DNA of 64,000 bases from positions 1 to 64,000 of the forward strand of contig CAXBHL010000009.1 of the NCBI GenBank assembly GCA_963975575.1, read 5' to 3'. Shown here piece after piece: positions 43,807-52,194 of this stretch (position 1 is the stretch's first letter; each line of letters starts with the position of its first letter). This DNA is from UBA6054 sp963975575. GTDB taxonomy: Bacteria > Planctomycetota > Phycisphaerae > Phycisphaerales > UBA1924. Position numbers and translations under genes: made by a program. The notes under the pieces are model-generated. The model searched no databases and had not been told where the DNA came from. It saw nothing but the letters and a program-made list of their open reading frames with translations.

Positions 43807-43826
43807 AGGAACGCGGCCCGCGGGCG

Positions 43827-44393
43827 TCAGTCGCGCCGGGAGAAGCGGGGGGCGTGCTGGTTTGGGAAGCCGAAGATCGGGGCGGCGGCGAAGAGCGGGA
43901 AGCTCATGACCAGCGCGGTCAACGCGGTGTAGAGGGCCGAGAGCAGGCCGGGCAGGAGGCGCCCGGCCCCGTCCCAGGCGAGGGCGTCGCTGCCAATGGT
44001 GCGGGCGGTCATGATCGCGACGACCACGACCGCCGACACGGCGGCCCCGAGCACGGAGAGGACCATCAGCGTCAGCGGGTTGCGCCGGATCACCATGCCG
44101 CGGACGGCCAGGGTGAGCTGGGCGGCCAGGAGGAAACCGAGGGCGTGGGGGCCGGGGATGATCGCGGCCCCGCCGTCGATCATGGCGACGGGCCGGGTCA
44201 GGTCGGCCAGCAGGCCGAGGATCAGCGCCGACCAGAGGGTCGGGCGGGTGTCGGCGTGGAGGGCGACGAAGACGACCAGGGGGATGAGGAAGCTGGGCTG
44301 CACGCCGCCGCTGCCCGCGTCGAGCACCGGGGGCAGGGCGATCTCGAGCCCGAGGGCGACCCAGGCGACGATGGCGAAGACGAACGGGTTCAT
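43827..44393 (-). CDS. mreD: Rod shape-determining protein MreD
   Basis: A 188-residue membrane protein with five or six helices and no soluble domain, in the mreD position right after mreC. It has short motifs such as LWSALILGLLADLTRP, like the GFxxGLLxDL motif of MreD. It works with MreC and MreB in wall elongation. The ATG at 44393 overlaps the mreC stop (ATGA). MreD sequences are poorly conserved, so context supports the call. Confidence 0.85.
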   Translation of the reverse strand: MNPFVFAIVAWVALGLEIALPPVLDAGSGGVQPSFLIPLVVFVALHADTRPTLWSALILGLLADLTRPVAMIDGGAAIIPGPHALGFLLAAQLTLAVRGMVIRRNPLTLMVLSVLGAAVSAVVVVAIMTARTIGSDALAWDGAGRLLPGLLSALYTALTALVMSFPLFAAAPIFGFPNQHAPRFSRRD

Positions 44394-45262
44394 CCGCCAC
44401 CCCCGGGTCCGCCGGCGATGGGCAGGCGCACGATGACCTCGCCCGGGCGGCGGAGGTTGACACGGGGCGTGACGGTGATGCGTCGGCGGAGGGGCTGGTC
44501 GGCGCTGGGCTCGACGCGGGTGACCTCGCCGATGACGAGCATCTGGGCGTGGCGGGGCCACTGCTCGTCGAAGAGGCGCACGGTCTGTCCGACGGTGATC
44601 TCCTCGGCGCGTCCGTCTTCGGGCGGGGAGACCTCGCCGACCATGGTGCCGTCGCCGGCGGGCTCAAGGACGCAGGCGGCGCGGCGCCCGGTCTGCTCGT
44701 CGAGCACGACCACGCCAAGGATCTTCACGCCGCCGCGGGCGTTGATGGGCAGGACGCGGCTGGTGCGGGCGTCGGCGTCGGCCACGCGTCCGACGAGCTG
44801 GACGGACTGGGCGGTGACGACGGCGCCGCGGTAGACGCCCTCGCCCGTGCCGGTGCGGACCACGAGCATCTCGCCGGCCTCGCCGACGACCTGGCGGGGC
44901 AGCTGGCTGACTTCGACGTCCGGATGGAGCAGGGCACCGCGGCTGAGATCCACGACGAGGGCCTCGAGCTCGGCGTTGCGCTGCTCGGACTGGAGCAGCC
45001 GGACGCGTGCGCGCTCGATCTCGTCGCGGAGGGTGCGTTCACGCTCGGTCGCCTCGGTTCCCGGTCGGCGCGAGGGGATGATCAGGTCGGCGGCGGCGGT
45101 GACGGGGTGGGCGACCGGCGCCAGGATCACGAAGGACTGCTCGGAGAACCAGTTTGCCCAAACCAGGAACCGCAACGGAAGGATCGACGTCACGGCCAGC
45201 GTCCCGATCGCCATCGGGAGCGACCATCGGTGGAGCGGGTGGGCGCGGGACGGTCTGGTCAT
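44390..45262 (-). CDS. mreC: Rod shape-determining protein MreC
   Basis: A 290-residue protein with an N-terminal anchor helix (about residues 14-35), a coiled coil (about 65-105, TERERTLRDEIERARVRLLQ) and the periplasmic beta-barrel domains. LVVRTGTGEGVYRGAVVTAQ and VQLVGRVADADARTSRVLPI are the MreC motifs. MreC links the MreB filament to periplasmic wall synthesis. It lies 84 bases after mreB, and mreD is coupled to it. Confidence 0.9.
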   Translation of the reverse strand: MTRPSRAHPLHRWSLPMAIGTLAVTSILPLRFLVWANWFSEQSFVILAPVAHPVTAAADLIIPSRRPGTEATERERTLRDEIERARVRLLQSEQRNAELEALVVDLSRGALLHPDVEVSQLPRQVVGEAGEMLVVRTGTGEGVYRGAVVTAQSVQLVGRVADADARTSRVLPINARGGVKILGVVVLDEQTGRRAACVLEPAGDGTMVGEVSPPEDGRAEEITVGQTVRLFDEQWPRHAQMLVIGEVTRVEPSADQPLRRRITVTPRVNLRRPGEVIVRLPIAGGPGGGG

Positions 45263-45346
45263 CGGGCTCCGGCGTGCTCGGCTCGCCCGGCCCGCGGTCG
45301 CGTCGGGCCCGGAGCGGCCGCACGCGGGGGGCGGGTCGGGCTCGCG

Positions 45347-46396
45347 TCAGGTTTCGAGGTTGTTCTCGAGCGTGTCCTTCCACAGCTCGATGTTTTCGAG
45401 ATAGATGGCGGTGCCGCGGGCCACGCAGGTGAGCGGGTCCTCGGCGAGGGTGACCTCCAGGCCGGTGGCCTGCTGGACGCGTGCGGGCAGCCCGCGGAGC
45501 AGCGATCCGCCGCCGGCCAGGGTGATGCCGTTCTCGACCAGGTCGGCGGAGAGTTCGGGCTCGGCTCTTTCCAGTGTCCGCGTGACGGCCTCGATGATGG
45601 CGGTGACGGGTTCCTGGAGGGCGTCGCGGATCTCGCCACTGGAGATGTTGGTCTTGCGGGGCAGGCCGGAGACCATGTCGCGGCCGCGGACGTCCATCTC
45701 GGTCTCCTCGCCGACGGGGGCGGCCGAGCCGATCTGGATCTTGATGCGTTCGGCGGTCTGCTCGCCGATCATCAGGTTGTAGGTGCGCTTCATGTAGCTC
45801 ATGATCGCCTCGTCCATGTCGTCGCCGGCGACGCGGACGGACTCGCAGGTGGCGATGTCGGCCAGCGACATGATGGCCACTTCGGTGGTGCCGCCGCCGA
45901 TGTCGACGATCATCGAGGCGGTGGGCTCTGCGAAGGGCAGCCCCGCGCCGATGGCGGCGGCGATGGGCTCCTCGAGCAGGTAGGTCCGGCGGGCGCCGGC
46001 GCGCTCGGCCGAATCGAACACGGCGCGCTTCTCGACCGCGGTGATGCCCGAGGGGATCGAGATGACCACCCGCGGGGCCAGGAAGCGGGCCCGCCCGGTG
46101 ACCTTGGTGATGAAGTAGTTGAGCATCGCCTCGGTGATCTCGAAGTCGGAGATCACGCCGTCCTTGAGCGGGCGGATGGCGGTGATGGAGCCGGGGGTCT
46201 TGCCGAGCATCTCCTTGGCGACCCAGCCGACGGCCTGGCCGTTCTTGAGCACCTGGTTGGTGCCCTTCTTGACGGCGACGACGGACGGTTCGTTGAGCAC
46301 GATGCCCTGCCCGCGCACCGCAACGAGAGTGTTGCAGGTGCCCAGGTCGATGCCCATATCGACGCTGAAGGCTCCGAGGAGGCGTTCGTACCACAC
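45347..46396 (-). CDS. mreB: Rod shape-determining protein MreB
   Basis: A 349-residue actin-like filament protein. Phosphate 1 is SVDMGIDLGTCNTLVAVRGQ, phosphate 2 is MIVDIGGGTTEVAIMSLADI and the adenosine loop is ITLAGGGSLLRGLPARVQQA. It directs wall synthesis along the cylinder. The start codon is GTG at 46396 (M in WYERLLGAF), with GGAGA about 11 nt upstream. The position-20 cysteine of DLGTCNT replaces the common alanine (DLGTANT). Confidence 0.95.
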   Translation of the reverse strand: MWYERLLGAFSVDMGIDLGTCNTLVAVRGQGIVLNEPSVVAVKKGTNQVLKNGQAVGWVAKEMLGKTPGSITAIRPLKDGVISDFEITEAMLNYFITKVTGRARFLAPRVVISIPSGITAVEKRAVFDSAERAGARRTYLLEEPIAAAIGAGLPFAEPTASMIVDIGGGTTEVAIMSLADIATCESVRVAGDDMDEAIMSYMKRTYNLMIGEQTAERIKIQIGSAAPVGEETEMDVRGRDMVSGLPRKTNISSGEIRDALQEPVTAIIEAVTRTLERAEPELSADLVENGITLAGGGSLLRGLPARVQQATGLEVTLAEDPLTCVARGTAIYLENIELWKDTLENNLET

Positions 46397-46536
46397 GAGT
46401 GGGTGGGTCTCCGTGCGAGAAGGTCGGGAGGTTGCGGGCGGCCCTGCCCGCGTGCGCTGGGGAATCCTAGCGCGGACCTTACCCCAAATCGCCGCCCGGT
46501 GCGAATCACGAGCGGCTGAAGGAACCGGGCGGGCGC

Positions 46537-46573
46537 AAAAACCGCGTGCCCGCCGGGATTCCGGCGGGCACGC
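46537..46573 (-). terminator. Intrinsic terminator after the coiled-coil gene
   Basis: A perfect 13-bp stem (GCGTGCCCGCCGG at 46544-46556 with CCGGCGGGCACGC at 46561-46573) and a GATT loop. On the minus strand it is followed by GGTTTTT. It ends the 46617-47573 transcript before mreB, so mreB needs its own promoter; a TAGGAT -10 candidate lies in the gap. Confidence 0.88.
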
Positions 46574-46616
46574 TGGTGTGGGTCCGGGCGGCCGGATCGG
46601 CCGTCGGGTTTGCGGC

Positions 46617-47573
46617 TTACTGGGTGTTGGAGGCCTGGGCCTTGGAGGGCAGCGGCTTGGCCGAGTCCGGCTGGATCTCGATCACCCGCGGCGCGACCGG
46701 TTCGAAGAGGACCTCGGGCAGGGCCTTGCCCCCGGATTCGACGGCCTGGCCGTCACGCTGGATGAGGAACTCGGCCTCGTTGACGTAGTCGCGTCCCCGG
46801 TCCTTGCGGGCGATCGCTTCGAGGCGTCCGCGCTGCTCGTCGCGGATCTGCGACAGGCGGGCGTTGAGCTGGTCGACCGAGTGGGCCTGGAAGCGCGAGT
46901 GCTCGTCGATGGTGGCCTGGCGGTCCTCCATCATGCCGATCATCCGCTCGTTGCGGGCGATGGTGTCGATCTGGGCGTCGAGCTGGAAGAGCTTGGCCTG
47001 GAACTCGGCCCGCTCGGTCTCCAGCTTGGCGAGCAGCTCGGTCAGCTGGGCCTCCTGGTCGTTGAGGTAGACCAGGTCGGTCGAGAGGTCCTGGAAACGT
47101 CCCGCGTACAGGTCGCGGGTCTGCTCGATCTGCTGGCGGTGGGCGTAGGCGTCGCTCAGGTCCACCGGGCGGTTGTCGAAGGACACCCGGACGATGGCGC
47201 CCGGGTTGGCCGACTGGGTGGCCCGGGCCTGGTCGAGCTGCATGTCCACGCTCTCGAGGTCCATGGTGGCGAGCTGGACGACCTTCTGGGCGACCTGGCG
47301 CTCGCGGTCGAGCTGGGCGACCTGCGTGCGGACCTCCGAAAGGTCCGATCGGACCTCGGCGATCTTGACCGGGTACTCGCTCTCGAGCTTGCGGATCTGG
47401 GCCCGCAGGAGGACCGGGTCCTGGATGTTCGAGTCGATGGCGGCGTTGATGCCGTCGCGGGTCTGGTGGAAGATCGCGCCGACCCGCTGGGGACCGGCCA
47501 CCGCCACCAGAACGCCACCGGCCAATGCCGTGATCACGACGCCCCTGACCACTGTCTTGCCAATGCAACCCAT
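46617..47573 (-). CDS. Membrane-anchored coiled-coil protein, unknown function
   Basis: A 318-residue protein with one N-terminal helix (about residues 10-30), then about 230 residues of continuous coiled coil with heptad leucine and isoleucine spacing (LRAQIRKLESEYPVKIAEVR, LNDQEAQLTELLAKLETERA) and a proline/serine-rich C terminus. It resembles no family I can name; it could span the periplasm or organise envelope proteins. A strong AAGGAGA Shine-Dalgarno sequence precedes the ATG. Confidence 0.75.
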   Translation of the reverse strand: MGCIGKTVVRGVVITALAGGVLVAVAGPQRVGAIFHQTRDGINAAIDSNIQDPVLLRAQIRKLESEYPVKIAEVRSDLSEVRTQVAQLDRERQVAQKVVQLATMDLESVDMQLDQARATQSANPGAIVRVSFDNRPVDLSDAYAHRQQIEQTRDLYAGRFQDLSTDLVYLNDQEAQLTELLAKLETERAEFQAKLFQLDAQIDTIARNERMIGMMEDRQATIDEHSRFQAHSVDQLNARLSQIRDEQRGRLEAIARKDRGRDYVNEAEFLIQRDGQAVESGGKALPEVLFEPVAPRVIEIQPDSAKPLPSKAQASNTQ

Positions 47574-47897
47574 GACGATCTCCTTCCGCGTTGTTTGCCT
47601 CGGGTGCGCCCCGGGCGGGTGTTTCGTCCCGGCGGGGCCGGGTTTGGGTTTCTCGGGCGACCCGCACTGGGGGTCGTCGGAGGCGTTGGTGGGAGATGGC
47701 GGCGACGGATTTCACGCCCCGGCGCTTTTTGGCCCCAAACCCGTCCGGGGCGCGGGATGCGGCCCGGGGCGGGTATCCTCGGTAGAAGGATTCGGGGGTC
47801 TGGGGAAGATTCCCGGGCTGTGGCGGAAGAGGCCGCCCCAGGATCCCAAGAAGGCGGTTCCGGGCTCCCGCGCGGGGTTCACAGGGGTCACGCACGC
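47574..47897. other. 324-base intergenic region between divergent genes
   Basis: Between the coiled-coil gene and the sigma-factor gene. A TATCCT box at 47773-47778 could start the sigma-factor transcript with a leader of about 110 nt; a CAGGGG stretch lies near the ATG. An open reading stretch runs through it in frame with the sigma factor, but its codon content is unlike a gene. No RNA gene or repeat was seen. Confidence 0.5.
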
Positions 47898-48695
47898 ATG
47901 CTCAGCAACATGACCACGGGTTTCATCCAGCGGCTGCGGTCCAATGACGAGGCCGCGTGGTTCGAGCTGTGGGAGACGTTCGGCCCGGTGATCCGCGCCC
48001 AACTGATGAAGTGGGGCAAGGGTCGAGTCGGCGTGGAGACGGTCCGGGACCTCTCGCAGGAGACGCTGGCGGCCCTCTCGAACTCGATCGAGCGGTACGA
48101 CCCCAGCCGCGGGGCACGGTTCAGCACCTGGCTGCTGGCGATCGCCAAGCACGTGCTGGGCGACGAGATCGACCGGCGGATGGCCATGAAACGGGGGGGT
48201 GGCAAGTCCAACGCGGTGTTTGACGAGTCCTGGATGTCGGCGTCGCCGGCCATGGGGGCCGACGCGGCCTACGAGGCGGCGGTGTTCCGGGCGAAGGTCG
48301 AGGCGGCGATCCGGGCGGTCGAGGGCGAGTGCGATTTCACCGATTTCTCGATCTACCGGATGCGGGTGTTCGACGGACAGTCCGGCAAGGAGGTGGCCGA
48401 GGCGGTGGGCGTGTCCGAGCCGACAATCTCCCGCCGGCTGGCCAAGGTCCGCGACCTGCTGCGCGTGCGGCTGCGGGAGGTTGTGACCACCTATTCATTC
48501 ACGAAAGAGGAACTGGAAGAGGCCGAGCGAAACGGGCTGACCCTGAACCCCAATACGGCTGCCGGATCGGACGGGTCTGCCGGGCCGTCCGATCGCTCCG
48601 CCGACGCGGCCTTCGACGAGGCCATCGCGGAGATCTATCACCGGCAGATGCTGCTGCGGGCTGAGGACAACGACCTCACCTCCCGCGCACGCTGA
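47898..48695 (+). CDS. ECF-type RNA polymerase sigma factor
   Basis: A 265-residue sigma-70 family protein of the ECF group. The region-2 part spans WFELWETFGPVIRAQLMKWG to RFSTWLLAIAKHVLGDEIDR, with DLSQETLAALSNSIERYDP. The region-4 helix-turn-helix is MRVFDGQSGKEVAEAVGVSE followed by PTISRRLAKVRDLLRVRL. About 75 residues follow region 4, longer than normal ECF factors. The kinase gene starts 15 bases downstream, so the kinase may control this factor by phosphorylation instead of an anti-sigma factor. A shorter start at the ATG at 47910 is possible. Confidence 0.88.
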   Translation: MLSNMTTGFIQRLRSNDEAAWFELWETFGPVIRAQLMKWGKGRVGVETVRDLSQETLAALSNSIERYDPSRGARFSTWLLAIAKHVLGDEIDRRMAMKRGGGKSNAVFDESWMSASPAMGADAAYEAAVFRAKVEAAIRAVEGECDFTDFSIYRMRVFDGQSGKEVAEAVGVSEPTISRRLAKVRDLLRVRLREVVTTYSFTKEELEEAERNGLTLNPNTAAGSDGSAGPSDRSADAAFDEAIAEIYHRQMLLRAEDNDLTSRAR

Positions 48696-48709
48696 CTGGG
48701 GAGAACGCC

Positions 48710-51076
48710 ATGAGCGCCGTAAGCATCCCGCTGATCATCCTCGGTTTCCTCGCGGCCGCGGTCGCGCTGGCGCTGCTGATCTTCCTGTTCACCGCCCTGT
48801 TCGGGCTGACGTGGAGGATCCTGCGCAACGTGTTCCGGTTCATCGGAGCCGAGGTCACCGACGCCCTGCGCCTGGTCGGAGCGGTGATCACCGCGCTGCT
48901 CTTCGGTCCGCTGGTGGTGCTCAACATCGTCATCGGGCGCTGGTCGGCGTCGCGTCACTTCGCAGCCGCGTTCTGGTCCGAGGTGTCGTCGGCCGGGTCG
49001 GCCGTGTACCGACTGGCGGTGGGCAACCCCGCGCGGCTCTTCGGCATGGGGACGGCGTTGGAAGGCGTCGAGCGGCGCGTGCCGCAGGCGATGGCGGCCG
49101 CCCCGGGACGCGACAAGCCCGCCCGGCGGGTCGGGCAGTTCGACGGCTACACGATCATCGGATCGCTGCAGGGCGGGGGCTCGGGCAGCAAGCTGTACAT
49201 CGCCGAGCCGGACGCGATCAAGCGGGCCGGCTTCGCCCGGCAGGGCATCGGCGACGTGGACCGGGTCGTCATCAAGGTGTTCAGCCTCAAGGACGGCTCG
49301 AGCCTGCCGCAGATCGTGCGCGAGTCCCGCGCCCTCGACGCCGCCAAGAAGCTGGGCCTGGTGCTCGAGCACGACCTGGGGTCCGAGCGGTTTTTCTACG
49401 TGATGCGGTACGTGCCGGGCGACTCGCTTTCGGTCGTCACGCAGCGGATGCACGCCGAGTCGGCCTCCGAGGGGCTGGACACCCGGCGGCTGGGCACGGT
49501 GCTGGGCTACGCGTGCGACCTGCTCGCGTCGCTGGAGACCTACCACCGCGCCGGGTTGTGGCACAAGGACGTCAAGCCGGACAACATCATCATCGACGGC
49601 ACGGACGGGCGCGCCCACCTGGTCGACTTCGGCCTGGTCACGCCGCTGCGTTCCTCGATGACGCTGACCACCCACGGCACCGAGTACTTCCGCGACCCCG
49701 AGCTGGTCCGCCAGGCGCTGCGGGGCGTGAAGGTGCACCAGATCGACGGCAGCAAGTTCGACATCTACGCCGCGGGCGCTGTGATGTACTCGGTCATCGA
49801 GAACTCGTTCCCCGCGCACGGTGGGCTGAGCCAGATCGGCAAGCGCTGCCCGGAGGCGCTGCGGTGGGTCGTGCGTCGTGCGATGACGGACTACGACCGC
49901 CGGTACGCCACCGCCGGCGAGATGCTCGCCGACCTGCGCGTGATCCAGAACGCCGCGGACCCCTTCCGTCTCAAGCCGGTGGACCTGCCCTCGGTCAGCG
50001 GCCGAGCCGGTGACTATGAGCCGGAGCCCGAGCCCGAGGCGTTCGACCCGATGGTGGTGGGCGCGCGCCGCTCGCCGACCCCGCCCCCGGCCCCGGTCGC
50101 GCCCGAGCCTCCGGCCGAGCCGGCGGCCCCGGCCGGTCGTCCCAGACTGTCCGTCTCCGACTGGTGGACCGGTCGCTACTCGGTGATGGGTGCGCCCGCG
50201 AAGCCCGCCGCCCGCGTGGCGGCGCGTCGGCCGGGCGCCCGTCCGGCCCCCGCCCAGCGGAACCTCGTCCCCGCCGACGCCCGCAAGTCGGCCAAGGACC
50301 AGGTGCGCGACGCTCGCGCCCGAGTTCGCCAGCGGCGCAACGCCGCGAGCCAGCGGATCGCCGGCCGGCGTGCCGGGCGCCGGCCCGCCCCCTACACCAA
50401 CTCGCCGGGTCCGGGTGTGGTCTTCGCGGGCCTGCTCGGGCTGGCCGTGCTCGCCGCGGGCGCCGTTGTGATCGGCGGCCTGATCACGGCCAAGGTTGAG
50501 CGCGAGCGCCGCGCCGTTGTCGTGACCGGGGCCGACGACGATTTCGGCATTCGCATCGGCGATCCGGAGAACCCGATCTTTTTCACAGACGGTGCGCAGG
50601 CGACCGTGCACGCCGCGCCCGCGCCGCCGGCTCCCTCCGCCGTGCCAGCGCCGACGCCGGCCGCGCTGTCCGAGGTCCATGCGACGATCTTGGTCGTGTC
50701 CGACCTGACCCTCCCCTTGGCCGAGACCACCGCCGATGCGGTTGGCCGAGGCCTGTCGACGATCAACGCGAGCGGCGCGGAGCTGGTCGGCGATCTCATC
50801 GACGAGGACGGGGATGGCTCGATCGAGCTGGTCGCGGGCCTGCGCCGCGACCGCGGCAGCGTGCCCTTCGATTCCGACGATCTGCCGGTCCGTGCCCGCG
50901 CGTGGCTGGACGGACGACCGGTCGACGGCGTGCTGTTCATCGCCCCCGGCGCGACCGCGTCCGACCCGCCGCAGTCCCTGCTGGTCACCCGGAAGTTCTT
51001 CACCCGTCTGGGCTGGGATCGGGCGCCCGCGCAGTTCGTCCGCATCCTCGCGGGCAACGGCTACGTGCCGGACTGA
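48710..51076 (+). CDS. Membrane Ser/Thr protein kinase with extracytoplasmic C-terminal domain
   Basis: A 788-residue kinase. N-terminal helices are at about residues 8-33 and 55-77. The kinase domain (~145-425) has a glycine loop (LQGGGSGSKLY), the catalytic lysine in VVIKVF, the loop WHKDVKPDNIIIDG with Asp, the DFGLV magnesium site and a RDPE in place of APE, so it is probably active. A Pro/Ala/Arg-rich linker (~430-560) leads to a membrane helix (~570-592) and an outer domain with DEDGDGSIELV near residue 697, like an EF-hand calcium loop. A GGGGAG Shine-Dalgarno sequence precedes the ATG. Confidence 0.9.
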   Translation: MSAVSIPLIILGFLAAAVALALLIFLFTALFGLTWRILRNVFRFIGAEVTDALRLVGAVITALLFGPLVVLNIVIGRWSASRHFAAAFWSEVSSAGSAVYRLAVGNPARLFGMGTALEGVERRVPQAMAAAPGRDKPARRVGQFDGYTIIGSLQGGGSGSKLYIAEPDAIKRAGFARQGIGDVDRVVIKVFSLKDGSSLPQIVRESRALDAAKKLGLVLEHDLGSERFFYVMRYVPGDSLSVVTQRMHAESASEGLDTRRLGTVLGYACDLLASLETYHRAGLWHKDVKPDNIIIDGTDGRAHLVDFGLVTPLRSSMTLTTHGTEYFRDPELVRQALRGVKVHQIDGSKFDIYAAGAVMYSVIENSFPAHGGLSQIGKRCPEALRWVVRRAMTDYDRRYATAGEMLADLRVIQNAADPFRLKPVDLPSVSGRAGDYEPEPEPEAFDPMVVGARRSPTPPPAPVAPEPPAEPAAPAGRPRLSVSDWWTGRYSVMGAPAKPAARVAARRPGARPAPAQRNLVPADARKSAKDQVRDARARVRQRRNAASQRIAGRRAGRRPAPYTNSPGPGVVFAGLLGLAVLAAGAVVIGGLITAKVERERRAVVVTGADDDFGIRIGDPENPIFFTDGAQATVHAAPAPPAPSAVPAPTPAALSEVHATILVVSDLTLPLAETTADAVGRGLSTINASGAELVGDLIDEDGDGSIELVAGLRRDRGSVPFDSDDLPVRARAWLDGRPVDGVLFIAPGATASDPPQSLLVTRKFFTRLGWDRAPAQFVRILAGNGYVPD

Positions 51077-51077
51077 T

Positions 51078-52130
51078 TCAGCCGCGGGAGATCGCCGCCA
51101 GGCGTTCGAGCGCCCGGGCCGCACGCCCGGATCCGATCGAGTCCCGGGCCAGCGTGATCCCGCCCCCGACCGAGCCGGTGGCACCCGCCACCACCAGCGC
51201 GGCGCCGGCGGTCAGCGCCACCATGTCGGCCGCGGGGCCGGGCTCGCCCGCCAGGATCGCCCGCACCATCTCCGCCGCGTGCGATTCGTCGGTGGCCCGC
51301 ACGTCCTCGATGCGGGCCGGGGCCAGGCCGAGCGCAACCGGGTCCGCTCGATCGATCGTCACCCGTCCGTTGCGGACAATGCCCAGCGTGGTCGGTGCGG
51401 TGACGGTCAGCTCGTCGAGGCCGTCGTCGGAGTGGGCGACGATCGCGTGCTCGGTCCCGAGCCGGCGGAGCGTCTCGGTCAGCAGACCTACGAACTCCGG
51501 GCGGTACACACCGATCAGCTGGCGGCTGGCGCCGCACGGGTTGGTCAGCGGGCCTAGTAGGTTGAAGATCGTCGGGAACCCCAGCGCCCTGCGGACGGGG
51601 GCCGCGTGGCGCATCGCCGGGTGGTGGTGGATCGCGAAGCAGAAGCACACGCCGGCCTCTTCCAGACATCGCGCCTGGATCTCTGGTCCGGCGTCGATGT
51701 TCACGCCGAGTTTGGCGAGCACCTCCGCCGAGCCCCGGCCGGTCCGCGACCGGTTGCCGTGCTTGGCGACCACCACGCGGGCGATCGTCCCCGGTTCGGG
51801 CTCGCACCCGGCGACGACGATCGCGGCGGCGGTGGACACGTTGAAGGTCTTGGGCGCCCCCCCGGTGCCGCACGTGTCGACGACCACCGTACCCGCGGGC
51901 GCGGCGTAGGGGATGCGTTCGACGCGGGCCCGCATGACGCGGGCGGCGCCGGTCAGTTCGTCGGCGGTCACGCCGCGGGCCTGAAGCAGGCTGAGCAGGG
52001 CCCCGATCTGGGCGGGGTCCATCTCGCCGGCCAGCAGGCACGCGAAGGTCCGCTCGCTGGTTGCCTCGTCGAGCGTGCGACCGGCCACCAGGTCGGCGAG
52101 CACGTCCGAGATGCCGGCGGGATCTGGCAT
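51078..52130 (-). CDS. trpD: Anthranilate phosphoribosyltransferase
   Basis: A 350-residue TrpD, the second step of tryptophan synthesis, joining anthranilate with PRPP. It contains VVDTCGTGGAPKTFNVSTAA (PRPP loop), VVAKHGNRS followed by GRGSAEVLAKLGVN, HHHPAMRHAAPVRRALGFPT and IFNLLGPLTNPCGASRQLIG. The family's usual KHGNRSVSSKSGSAD is altered to KHGNRSRTGRGSAE. No other trp gene is here, so the pathway is dispersed. The ATG at 52130 is 5 nt from TACCCT; the longer frame to 52772 is antisense to the next gene. Confidence 0.93.
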   Translation of the reverse strand: MPDPAGISDVLADLVAGRTLDEATSERTFACLLAGEMDPAQIGALLSLLQARGVTADELTGAARVMRARVERIPYAAPAGTVVVDTCGTGGAPKTFNVSTAAAIVVAGCEPEPGTIARVVVAKHGNRSRTGRGSAEVLAKLGVNIDAGPEIQARCLEEAGVCFCFAIHHHPAMRHAAPVRRALGFPTIFNLLGPLTNPCGASRQLIGVYRPEFVGLLTETLRRLGTEHAIVAHSDDGLDELTVTAPTTLGIVRNGRVTIDRADPVALGLAPARIEDVRATDESHAAEMVRAILAGEPGPAADMVALTAGAALVVAGATGSVGGGITLARDSIGSGRAARALERLAAISRG

Positions 52131-52135
52131 GGCGG

Positions 52136-52141
52136 AGGGTA
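52136..52141 (-). promoter_or_regulatory. TACCCT -10 box, trpD (leaderless)
   Basis: On the minus strand TACCCT ends 5 nt before the trpD ATG at 52130. The opposite -10 for the next gene is 40 bases away. Confidence 0.6.
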
Positions 52142-52181
52142 GTCGGGCGCCGGAACCCGAACCCGGGGAGCCGCCGACCTG

Positions 52182-52187
52182 TACCAT
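52182..52187 (+). promoter_or_regulatory. TACCAT -10 box, Q/G-rich protein (leaderless, GTG start)
   Basis: TACCAT ends 7 nt before the GTG at 52195 and supports it over ATGs further upstream, which lie inside or against trpD. Confidence 0.6.
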
Positions 52188-52194
52188 TGGTGCG

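Noticed and set aside
46119..47897. In-frame extension of the sigma-factor gene upstream to 46119
   Set aside because: It runs antisense to mreB and to the coiled-coil gene, including through a terminator; the region-2 start at 47898 is sufficient.
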